DNA of 64,000 nucleotides, taken from assembly GCA_964607445.1 (NCBI GenBank), contig CAZSKN010000004.1:1-64000 (forward strand), read 5' to 3'. A program made the position numbers and the translations under genes. Below, in pieces: positions 42,472-50,356 of this stretch. The notes under the pieces are model-generated. The model worked only from the letters and a program-made list of their open reading frames with translations. It was not told the DNA's origin and did no database searches. The stretch comes from CALCKU01 sp964607445. Its GTDB lineage: Bacteria > Pseudomonadota > Alphaproteobacteria > Caulobacterales > Maricaulaceae. How positions within the stretch are numbered: position 1 is the stretch's first letter; every line of letters starts with the position of its first letter.

Positions 42472-42853
42472 CTGACGACACCTCACCGTAATAGTCTTCT
42501 GGGCGCGAAAGGAGTTTAAATAAAGGTTCTGCGCTCAAAACAACAAAACTATACGCCACAAATCCTATGATCGCCCAAGATGCAAAGAAATCCCACGGGG
42601 CTTTGTGATGCATTGGAAACACAAGCCCCAAGGCAATTGTAATGATGAGTCCGGCCAAAGGGATATAGATGAAATTATCCTGTATCGACTTTCGACCCAA
42701 CCATAAAAATGGCACGGAAAAGGGGTGCGCTTCAGAACGCTCTTTGAGTTCGGCTTCACTCATTTGAACGTTCTGCGCTTTAAGTTTGGCTGAGACGGTT
42801 TTACTCTTACCCGTCTTGGTTGATGGTGTGTTGGATGCAGGTTTTTTGGCCAT
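42464..42853 (-). CDS. Small membrane protein of the Mrp operon
   Basis: A 129-residue protein. Residues 1-40 are Lys/Ser/Thr-rich and hydrophilic, and two transmembrane helices follow (about 60-80, FIYIPLAGLIITIALGLVF, and about 90-110, SWAIIGFVAYSFVVLS), ending in an acidic tail. I do not recognise a named domain. It lies directly after the second D subunit (TAA then ATG) and overlaps the third, so it is almost certainly a small accessory subunit of the antiporter complex. Confidence 0.8.
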   Translation of the reverse strand: MAKKPASNTPSTKTGKSKTVSAKLKAQNVQMSEAELKERSEAHPFSVPFLWLGRKSIQDNFIYIPLAGLIITIALGLVFPMHHKAPWDFFASWAIIGFVAYSFVVLSAEPLFKLLSRPEDYYGEVSSDD

Positions 42854-44341
42854 TTAAAACGCTCCAAGAGGCAAGACCGGGGTCAAGAAATCAATGATAG
42901 GTCCCGCAAAGAAAAACAGCGTAAACGCACCAATAGCTGTAATGACAGGCGGAATAATTACCCAAGGATGGGATTTGCGTATAACCGCAATGTGAGCATC
43001 GTCCTCTGAATTTAACGGCGGTTTCAAAAACCCACGTATCGCGATCGGCGTCAAGTAGATCACATTTAAGATAGACGACATAATAAGAGCCGCCATCAGG
43101 ATAGCCTTACCACTATCGAGCGCACCGACCATAAGGAAATATTTCGGCCAGGAGCCTCCCATAGGCGGTATTCCGATAATAGATAAAGCGCCGATAAGAA
43201 ACGCCCCGAAAACAAAAGGCATCGTACGTCCTAAACCGTCGAGTTGGCTAATATTCGTTCTATGGGCCACCGTATATATAGCGCCTGCACACATAAACAA
43301 TGTGATCTTACCCCATGCATGCATAACAATCTGCAAGCCACTACCAATAATCGCCGCGGGTGCAGCCAGCATAGCCCCAAGTGTAACATATGAGAGTTGG
43401 CTAACGGTCGAATAGGCTAATCGCGCTTTTAGATTGTCTTGGCGCAAGGCAATAATTGATGCAACGACAATTGAAATGGCAGCGACCCATGACAAAATCG
43501 TACTCATGGGCGTGGCGGCAGTGACAGACGGGCCAAAGGTAAAAACAATGATTTTCAAAATTGAGAAAACACCGGCTTTAACAACGGCTACTGCATGGAG
43601 GAGTGCTGAAACCGGAGTTGGCGCGACCATCGCATTGGGCAACCATGGATGCACCGGCATAAGCGCGGCCTTGCCAATACCAAAAGCGAAAAGGAAAAGC
43701 AAAAAAGACGTCGCCAGTAAACTCGTGCCCTCTGGAAAGACGCCGCCAACCCGAAACTCGGTTGTACCCGCTATAACATGCGTACCAATGATAGCCGGTA
43801 AAAGTAACGCCAAAGATGTACCCATTAAAATCAAAATATAAATCGTCCCGCCACGTTTGGCTTTGGCATCACCTTTATGAGTGACCAATGGGAAGGTTGA
43901 TAAAGTCAGAGCTTCGTAGAATATAAATAATGTGATCAGATTTCCGGCGGCCGCAATACCCATGGCCGCAGAAATTGCAATGGCGACGAAAGCATAAAAG
44001 CGCGTCTGATGTTTCTCTTTATTGCCCCGCATATAGCCTATAGCAAACAATGAATTTAACAGCCAGAGAGAGCTGGCTATCGCCGCAAAAATCGCGCCTA
44101 AAGGTTCGAGTTTTAACTTGACGGCAAACTCACCGGCGAAGGTTCCCAACAAAAGCTCGGGCCTGGCCCCGCCTGACACGGCAATAACAAGGTTAGCCAC
44201 ATTAAAAATAAGCGCGCCTGCCGCGATGATAGTGATGGTTTCGCGTAAGTTAGGCCAGCGACGCGTGAAATAAATAAGCCCGGCAGCGATCAATGGGATG
44301 ATTAAAGTAAGCGCAAGCGCAAATTCAGCGGTATAACTCAT
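42854..44341 (-). CDS. Mrp-type antiporter, second MrpD-like subunit
   Basis: A 495-residue multi-pass protein of the Proton_antipo_M family, homologous to MrpD and complex I ND2/4/5 subunits. It shows FIFYEALTLSTFPLVTHKGD (conserved Glu), GKAALMPVHPWLPNAMVAPTPVSALLHAVAVVKAGVF (the classic lysine/histidine region) and LAYSTVSQLSYVTLGAML. Its ATG overlaps the stop of the first D subunit by four bases. Likely a proton-translocating channel of the complex. Confidence 0.9.
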   Translation of the reverse strand: MSYTAEFALALTLIIPLIAAGLIYFTRRWPNLRETITIIAAGALIFNVANLVIAVSGGARPELLLGTFAGEFAVKLKLEPLGAIFAAIASSLWLLNSLFAIGYMRGNKEKHQTRFYAFVAIAISAAMGIAAAGNLITLFIFYEALTLSTFPLVTHKGDAKAKRGGTIYILILMGTSLALLLPAIIGTHVIAGTTEFRVGGVFPEGTSLLATSFLLFLFAFGIGKAALMPVHPWLPNAMVAPTPVSALLHAVAVVKAGVFSILKIIVFTFGPSVTAATPMSTILSWVAAISIVVASIIALRQDNLKARLAYSTVSQLSYVTLGAMLAAPAAIIGSGLQIVMHAWGKITLFMCAGAIYTVAHRTNISQLDGLGRTMPFVFGAFLIGALSIIGIPPMGGSWPKYFLMVGALDSGKAILMAALIMSSILNVIYLTPIAIRGFLKPPLNSEDDAHIAVIRKSHPWVIIPPVITAIGAFTLFFFAGPIIDFLTPVLPLGAF

Positions 44342-45876
44342 GATCCCGCTCCTGTAATCGCCGGTAGTAAGACAGCCGCAGCGCCTTCGGCCGCGCTAAC
44401 AACCATATCGGCATTAACCCCGATCATGACCGACATCAATCCAAGCCCCCACATAGGGATTAGCATTGTCAGAGGCGCTTCGTTTTTTGCCACAACTTCA
44501 CCGTTAACGTCCGGTGGAGGCTGGAAATAAGCCGCAAGGATAATCCGGCCAATATAAATAATAGCGAGGACTGAACTCACCACAATAATGCTAACAGCCC
44601 ACCACCAGCCGCTTTCCGCAGCAGCTTCAACCAAACGCCATTTAGAGACAAAGCCTGCCGTAAAGGGAACGCCAATGAGAGAAAGTCCGCCCAAGGTAAA
44701 GCCCCCCATTGTCCACGGCATGGTCTTTGCCAAACCATTAAAATCAGACGTGCGGACAATACCAAACCGATACCAGAATGCGCCCAACGCCATAAATAAG
44801 GCGCCTTTAATAATAGCGTGATTAAGCAAATGCAAATAACCGGCGGCAAGTCCAGCCGCCGTGCCCAAACCTATACCGAGCAACATGTAACCGACTTGCG
44901 CGACAGAAGAAAACGCCAAAGTTCGCCGGACGTCTGTTTGAAATATAGCCTGTAACGACCCTAATAACATGCCCAAGACACCGAGACCCGCGAGCATATA
45001 GCTGACAACAAGCAAGACGTAGTCAAAGCCTATATCAAAGACTGTGAACGCAAATCTTAACATGAGATAGAGCGCCGCCTTTGTCGCCGTTGAGGCGAGA
45101 AAAACAGTGACCAGAGTTGGGGATTGCGCATAAGCCCCCGGCAACCATGTATGCAATGGGAACATCGCCAGTTTCAAGCCAAGCCCTACAATGATAAAGC
45201 CGAATGCGACCTGCGAGACGCGACTACCACCGTCAATATCGCGCAATATGCGCCCCATATCCGCGATATTAAGCGTTCCTGTTTCCATATAAAGAAACCC
45301 AAGCCCAATGACAAAAAACGTAGCACCAATAGATCCCATAATCAGATAATTATAGGCCGCAGATAAGGCCCGTCTGTCTCGGCTTGCGCCCATAGCTACA
45401 AGGCTATAGGTCGAAATAGATGAAACTTCGAGGAAAACAAAGACATTAAAGGCATCTCCGGTGATTACCATGCCTAAAAGCCCGGCAATACAAATCAGAA
45501 ATGCGGCGTAAAACGGGGCACGTTTCTTGGGTTCAACTTCGGCGGAAATCGTCGGCAAACCGTAAACTGTACAGAGTAAAGCCATCGCACTTATCAGGAG
45601 CAGAACAGGCGCATTTAACCCGTCGACAACATATGCAATCCCATGCGGAGGATCCCAGCCACCTAATTTATAATGAATCGTATCACCGCCAAATATTTGT
45701 AAAACTAAAGCAAAAGCAATCCCGACACAAATAAGTGTCACCAATAGCGTCGTCCCCCATGCAAAATGTCGACTGGGCAAAATAGCGGCAATGGCCCCGG
45801 CCAATAACGGCAGAACCACAATGAGGGCCGCCCCATGTGTCAATATCCATGTCGGATAAAGCGAAAGTATATCCAT
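44338..45876 (-). CDS. mrpD: Mrp-type antiporter subunit D
   Basis: A 512-residue membrane protein, the canonical MrpD of the operon. It has AFNVFVFLEVSSISTYSLVAMGASRD (conserved Glu), GLKLAMFPLHTWLPGAYAQSPTLVTVFLASTATKAALYLMLR and LAFSSVAQVGYMLLGIGLGT, all standard. Its ATG overlaps the mrpC stop (TAATG at 45876). It follows mrpC directly as in other Mrp operons, and is the best candidate for the main antiport channel. Confidence 0.93.
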   Translation of the reverse strand: MDILSLYPTWILTHGAALIVVLPLLAGAIAAILPSRHFAWGTTLLVTLICVGIAFALVLQIFGGDTIHYKLGGWDPPHGIAYVVDGLNAPVLLLISAMALLCTVYGLPTISAEVEPKKRAPFYAAFLICIAGLLGMVITGDAFNVFVFLEVSSISTYSLVAMGASRDRRALSAAYNYLIMGSIGATFFVIGLGFLYMETGTLNIADMGRILRDIDGGSRVSQVAFGFIIVGLGLKLAMFPLHTWLPGAYAQSPTLVTVFLASTATKAALYLMLRFAFTVFDIGFDYVLLVVSYMLAGLGVLGMLLGSLQAIFQTDVRRTLAFSSVAQVGYMLLGIGLGTAAGLAAGYLHLLNHAIIKGALFMALGAFWYRFGIVRTSDFNGLAKTMPWTMGGFTLGGLSLIGVPFTAGFVSKWRLVEAAAESGWWWAVSIIVVSSVLAIIYIGRIILAAYFQPPPDVNGEVVAKNEAPLTMLIPMWGLGLMSVMIGVNADMVVSAAEGAAAVLLPAITGAGS

Positions 45877-46379
45877 TATGCATCTACCTCACGTTCAGAT
45901 GCCGGGGGTAAATGCGGCGTACCTTCAAGATTATATTGATAATCCAGCGCTGAAATTTCGTCTTCTTCGATCGTTCCGTAAACTTCACGGATGCGCACGA
46001 CTAATGCCAGACCGATTGCCAAAGTCGCAACACCGACAACAATGGCTGTCAGGATAAGAACATGCGGCAACGGATTTGAATAGGCAACCTCACTTGCATG
46101 TCCGCCATGCGAAGCTGCGGACTCGACAGCCGCTCTGGCATTCGCCGACGCTAATTGAACAAGCGGTGCAATATCGGCATGGCCGTCAACTAAAATGGGC
46201 GGCTGTCCACCCGAGACTTTGCCGATGGTGATATAAAGTAAAAATACCGATGTTTGGAACACGCTCAAACCAACCAATTTCTTGATTAAATTACGAGAAG
46301 AAAACACGACATAAAGCCCCGTCATCATCAAGATAATCACGACTATGTAATTATAATTTTCAGAAATAACTGACAACAT
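45876..46379 (-). CDS. mrpC: Mrp-type antiporter subunit C (NuoK-like)
   Basis: A 167-residue protein with three transmembrane helices, homologous to NuoK/MrpC: YNYIVVIILMMTGLYVVFSSRNLIKKLVGLSVFQTSVFLLYITIG and LPHVLILTAIVVGVATLAIGLALVVRI. A hydrophilic insertion of about 40 residues between helices 2 and 3 (ILVDGHADIAPLVQLASANARA) makes it longer than the usual 110-115 residues. The start is ATG 46379, overlapping the mrpB stop as TAATG; a TTG at 46385 is less likely. Confidence 0.9.
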   Translation of the reverse strand: MLSVISENYNYIVVIILMMTGLYVVFSSRNLIKKLVGLSVFQTSVFLLYITIGKVSGGQPPILVDGHADIAPLVQLASANARAAVESAASHGGHASEVAYSNPLPHVLILTAIVVGVATLAIGLALVVRIREVYGTIEEDEISALDYQYNLEGTPHLPPASEREVDA

Positions 46380-46819
46380 TACCAATCCTCATCCGAGAGT
46401 TCGGGTTGGCGACTGCCAAAGGCATAAAAGATCGCCAACATAACACTTGTCACAGTGACGAGAACCCCCAGTTCAACGGCTAAAATTCCCCAGTGTTGTC
46501 CATGGGACGGATCATGGTGATTAAACGCACCATAATTTAAAAACTCGCCGCCTAACAACCAAGCCGCAACGCCTGTACCCCCGTAAATCAATACGCCTAA
46601 TGTCATCAATATACGCACGACAGATGGTGGCACGGCCTTTTTGGCCGCGGCTAAGCCAAAAATCAACGCGTATAAAATGACAGAAGCGGCCAATATAACG
46701 CCAGCCTGAAACCCACCTCCCGGCCCAAAGTCCCCGTGAAATTGCACATAAAAAGCATAGAGCGCGATGAGCGGAATTAAAAACTTCGCTACAATTCGTA
46801 AAAGAAGATGCGGTTTCAT
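46379..46819 (-). CDS. mrpB: Mrp-type antiporter subunit B
   Basis: A 146-residue MnhB-domain protein with four transmembrane helices. The PLIALYAFYVQFHGDFGPGGGFQAGVILAA segment, with the conserved HGDFGPGGGFQAG loop, is diagnostic. Its ATG overlaps the stop of the DUF4040 gene by four bases. Structural membrane subunit of the Mrp complex. Confidence 0.94.
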   Translation of the reverse strand: MKPHLLLRIVAKFLIPLIALYAFYVQFHGDFGPGGGFQAGVILAASVILYALIFGLAAAKKAVPPSVVRILMTLGVLIYGGTGVAAWLLGGEFLNYGAFNHHDPSHGQHWGILAVELGVLVTVTSVMLAIFYAFGSRQPELSDEDW

Positions 46820-47568
46820 GCGCTGTCTCCTGATTTAGGTGTTTGGACGGATGATTTTTTAGCGCGCGGTTTTGTTGTGGATTTATTTTTTTTAGCCGAT
46901 TTAGAGGTCGCCGATTTTCGCGCTTTTATGCTGCCCCCGGAGCTAGCCGGCTGTGTGGGCCTTTCCAGAATAATAGCTGCCGGCGCTGAAGCACATGACA
47001 CATTGATCCCGTTCGGCTTCGCCCGCCAACGTCCAGCATTTCCATTAAGACCTAAAAGCAATAAAACGCCTAAACCTGCTGCAAAAATCACGACCACTTC
47101 GCCAAAGGTATCAAACCCGCGATAACTCGCCAACACCGCTGTAACGACATTCGGTATATGAATGTCCTTAGCCGTCATTTCAATATAATCAATGCCGACA
47201 TAGCTATTGGCCGGAGAGTTACCATCCCCATATGCAGGCATATCGCCTACGGCATAAAACATGGCTGCGCCCGCTATCACTACAGCACATAATGCCCCCC
47301 ATTGCCGCGACAAGGGAACAGGTTTGGACTCTCTGTCAGCCAATAACATAGCGGATAACATTAGAACGGTAGATATTCCCGCCCCTACAGCCGCCTCGGT
47401 AAAGGCCACATCAACGGCATCAAGCGACACAAACCAAGCCGCAGATACAAGGCTGTAAACCCCCTGTAACATTACAATCGCAAACAAGGACCGCAAACGC
47501 ACGATCATAAAGGCCACACTGACCAATATCGCCAGCAGCCCGATGTCAAGAATGAGCGTCGATACCAT
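46816..47568 (-). CDS. DUF4040/MbhD-MbhE-like antiporter subunit (replaces the C-terminal part of MrpA)
   Basis: A 250-residue protein. The first 85 residues form a DUF4040/MbhD domain with three helices (FAIVMLQGVYSLVSAAWFVSLDAVDVAFTEAAVG). A second region (about 90-175) with PNVVTAVLASYRGFDTFGEVVVIFAAGLGVLLLLG matches MbhE/MrpA C-terminal sequence. The last 60 residues are a hydrophilic Lys/Ser/Thr/Ala-rich tail (KPRAKKSSVQTPKSG), unusual for the family. No full-length MrpA is present, as in group 2 or Mbh-like antiporters. It overlaps both neighbours. Confidence 0.87.
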   Translation of the reverse strand: MVSTLILDIGLLAILVSVAFMIVRLRSLFAIVMLQGVYSLVSAAWFVSLDAVDVAFTEAAVGAGISTVLMLSAMLLADRESKPVPLSRQWGALCAVVIAGAAMFYAVGDMPAYGDGNSPANSYVGIDYIEMTAKDIHIPNVVTAVLASYRGFDTFGEVVVIFAAGLGVLLLLGLNGNAGRWRAKPNGINVSCASAPAAIILERPTQPASSGGSIKARKSATSKSAKKNKSTTKPRAKKSSVQTPKSGDSA

Positions 47569-47969
47569 TAGCCTTGTCCTTCTTGCTTAATATCTTCCGG
47601 ACGTGGGGCTTTATACCGTCCCAAATGGGGCTTGAGTTGAGATCGGTAAGCCGCATTTGCAACTGCATGAGTCGCGGTAGGACTCGTGAGAAGTAAAAAG
47701 AACGACACCATTAACAATTTCAAACTTAATTGCGTAAAGCCGGATTGAATGATTAACCCCAACAACACAAGCTCAACGCCCAACGTATCCGTCATACCCG
47801 CAGCATGAAGACGGGTATAAAAATCAGGCAATCGCAAGACCCCTAGAGTTCCAGCTAAAACAAAGAACAGCCCTGCAATAATCGATATAACCGAGACCAG
47901 CGCCCGAAAAAAACCTATGATATCAATACCGCCATGAGCGACGGCAATATCTGTTGCCATAACAATCAT
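47568..47969 (-). CDS. mrpG: Mrp-type antiporter subunit G
   Basis: A 133-residue MnhG/PhaG protein with three transmembrane helices: LVSVISIIAGLFFVLAGTLGVLRLPDFYTRLHAAGMTDTLG is the family signature. SFFLLLTSPTATHAVANAAYRS follows. Its start overlaps mrpF by four bases and its TAA overlaps the ATG of the DUF4040 gene. Confidence 0.94.
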   Translation of the reverse strand: MIVMATDIAVAHGGIDIIGFFRALVSVISIIAGLFFVLAGTLGVLRLPDFYTRLHAAGMTDTLGVELVLLGLIIQSGFTQLSLKLLMVSFFLLLTSPTATHAVANAAYRSQLKPHLGRYKAPRPEDIKQEGQG

Positions 47970-48292
47970 CCGTCCTCTCCTTTTGACCGGTTCTGAGTGA
48001 TAGAATTTAAAGGAACGTCCAAAGCCTGATATCTAAAGAATTTCAACACGGCGATAGTCGCTATAAAATTCATGAGCGCATATAAAATCGCAATGTCGAC
48101 CCCGTCCGGACGATCTATGACAAAACAAAAAATACATAAAAACAGAACAGTTTTGGTTCCAAATGAATTGACCGCTAAAAGCCGATCATAAAGTGTTGGA
48201 CCTAAGAACAGGCGCCCCAACATTAGTCCCATACTCACGAGAATGAAAAAGGCGGCCGCGAGATTAAAAGAAGCAAGGCTTAACTCTAACAT
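47966..48292 (-). CDS. mrpF: Mrp-type antiporter subunit F
   Basis: A 108-residue MnhF/PhaF protein with three transmembrane helices and the conserved LGRLFLGPTLYDRLLAVNSFGTKTVLFLCI and DIAILYALMNFIATIAVLKFFR segments. It follows mrpE after seven bases and overlaps mrpG by four. Confidence 0.94.
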   Translation of the reverse strand: MLELSLASFNLAAAFFILVSMGLMLGRLFLGPTLYDRLLAVNSFGTKTVLFLCIFCFVIDRPDGVDIAILYALMNFIATIAVLKFFRYQALDVPLNSITQNRSKGEDG

Positions 48293-48299
48293 ATATCAC

Positions 48300-48797
48300 C
48301 TATACATCTTTGGATGAGAGATTATCCCCCACGGACCAACCGGCACGTTCGCCCATTTCGACAAAGCCCTTTGGCGCGGACATTTCTTTGAGCAAGGCAT
48401 GGACTAAAATCGCATCATCTTCAAACTCTACACTCACAGTCCCGGGGGTGAGCGTAATCGAATTTGCAAACATCGACCGTCCAATATCCGTTTTAAGGTC
48501 AACAGGAATTCGGACTAATGTGGGAGAAACTTCAAGGTCAGGGTTTAAAACCGCCTTAACCACTTGCATATTGGCTTTGACGATTTCTTTAAACAGCCAA
48601 TACAGATAAATGAAGGTTTTAGGGACAAATAAATAAGGTGCGGTCTCATCATCCAATATCTTCATACGCGCACATAAAAACAAGACTGTCGCGATGGAAA
48701 TAGCCCCCAATGTCAATAAAAGGGGTGTAAAATAGCCGGATAGGATAACCCAAAACGCCGCTAGCGCCAAAGCTAAGACAAGACCATACCGTAACAA
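48300..48797 (-). CDS. mrpE: Mrp-type antiporter subunit E
   Basis: A 165-residue MnhE/PhaE protein. Two or three N-terminal transmembrane helices are followed by a cytoplasmic domain with FANSITLTPGTVSVEFEDDAILVHALLKE, the family signature. First gene of the Mrp-type operon on the minus strand (E, F, G, DUF4040, B, C, D, D, small protein, D, mucR). The complex exchanges Na+ or other cations for protons, so it supports sodium and alkaline pH tolerance, suitable for a marine cell. The promoter should lie in the 147-base gap upstream. Confidence 0.93.
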   Translation of the reverse strand: MLRYGLVLALALAAFWVILSGYFTPLLLTLGAISIATVLFLCARMKILDDETAPYLFVPKTFIYLYWLFKEIVKANMQVVKAVLNPDLEVSPTLVRIPVDLKTDIGRSMFANSITLTPGTVSVEFEDDAILVHALLKEMSAPKGFVEMGERAGWSVGDNLSSKDV

Positions 48798-48944
48798 AAC
48801 ATCTCTCCAAACTCGCGACTCATGCCACCTTGTTTACAAGACATTAACGATCTTATCACCGCTAACCAAGTCTTACCGACCCTTTTTGCGTGAAATTCTA
48901 AATTTTTATTCGAATTCTGGGGACTATTTGAAAATCTTGGGGCC

Positions 48945-50168
48945 CTAACGATTACCAAAGACAAGCGCCGCAGAAATGGCGGCGGCGCCGAATTCTTCTT
49001 CTTTGGGAATAATACCCTGTTTTATATGGCGTAAAACATCCGCATTGAGAGAGGAGGTCAATGACCAGTTCCAATATCTTAAAACCGTTTGAGCCTTATC
49101 CGTTGAGATAGAATCATAGGCCATTTGTACACGGGCAAAATCCGGATGATCATTCCCCTCGGTATCCAGTAAAGGCCGGCGAAGCCCCTTCCAAATGCGT
49201 TTAAGGTCATCGCGTGTCAAACCCGGTGCTTTGCACAATATAGCGATGGCCTCCCCGCCTTTATCCGTCATGATTTGCGCTCCCGTCGCGGGTTTGATAC
49301 CCGCCATATAGGACACTTCTTCTATAATCTCGCGATTTACGCCGTCTTGTTCCATTTTAAAGATAGCCGCTTCAAGACCTTCAAATGAGCTACGGGCTAT
49401 AGCCGCACGATTTCTTTGACGACGTTCAATAAATTGTAGAGCTTTCCTGACTCCCGCATCGCCCCACCCTTCTGCCGCCGCTTTGGAAAACAAATCCATA
49501 CAGCTTTCTTGCAAGACATTTCGCGTGACAGCAAATCGGTGTAATATTTTTTTACGGTTTTCACCATTGGCCCACCAAAACATGGTCAAGCCGTGAGACG
49601 GGCGAAGCTCCACACGTTTGATCAAAAGATCAACATAAGGCTGATGACTTCGAGATACGGTCAAAATCCGTTGTAAAGCCGTCTCGGAAAACTCTGCCCC
49701 TTTATTAGCTAAAAGCTTTTCAACAACATCTTCTTCTAAAAATTCGACTAAAACGTCACTTACGGCATCGGAGACTTTACGGCGCATCGCTATAACTTTG
49801 CGGTGCTCATTAGAGACTTTGCGCGCAATTTGAATAAGATCAGAATCTGTGAGGCTCTTGCTGTTTTCTAATACATGTTTCGCAACATTAATTTTGTCTT
49901 TTGCCAAAATCACCAAGATCGTGCGCGGCGCTTCATTGAGCATAACCAAACGTTTGGCAACACTTTCGCGCAACTCTATATCTGCGTCGCGTAAAAGCTC
50001 GACCAGCACATCCCCCGCCATATGACGTTCTTGGGGCGTCAACTGACTGGCCGGTATACAGATCACATCTGATAGGCGTTTGGCCAATTGCCGACGTACA
50101 GTCGGTTCGGCCGGAATATCTGCCATCGCCGCAGATGAGGGCAAGTCTAGAGCGTGTTGAGCGTTCAT
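48945..50168 (-). CDS. DUF2336 domain protein
   Basis: A 407-residue, all-helical cytoplasmic protein of the alphaproteobacterial DUF2336 family (PF10098). HEAT-like pairs include LVELLRDADIELRESVAKRLVMLNEAPRTILVILAKD and ISNEHRKVIAMRRKVSDAVSDVLVEF. The C-terminal part has LTRDDLKRIWKGLRRPLL. The function is unknown for most members; some have been linked to motility or signalling. It is monocistronic and divergent from ptrB. Confidence 0.85.
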   Translation of the reverse strand: MNAQHALDLPSSAAMADIPAEPTVRRQLAKRLSDVICIPASQLTPQERHMAGDVLVELLRDADIELRESVAKRLVMLNEAPRTILVILAKDKINVAKHVLENSKSLTDSDLIQIARKVSNEHRKVIAMRRKVSDAVSDVLVEFLEEDVVEKLLANKGAEFSETALQRILTVSRSHQPYVDLLIKRVELRPSHGLTMFWWANGENRKKILHRFAVTRNVLQESCMDLFSKAAAEGWGDAGVRKALQFIERRQRNRAAIARSSFEGLEAAIFKMEQDGVNREIIEEVSYMAGIKPATGAQIMTDKGGEAIAILCKAPGLTRDDLKRIWKGLRRPLLDTEGNDHPDFARVQMAYDSISTDKAQTVLRYWNWSLTSSLNADVLRHIKQGIIPKEEEFGAAAISAALVFGNR

Positions 50169-50356
50169 AACCGAGGTTTATCCAAATTTGGTATACAGAC
50201 TGTTAGTTTGGCCGCAATATGTTAATCAAACCCCAACATATCGTGAAAAATATACCCGTAACGCGGCCGGAATAGATTCAGACTTGCTGATTATTTCAAT
50301 CCTTCTACAAAGAGCCTCGCGCTTATATCGCTTTATTCTTAATCAGGTTCCCCGCA

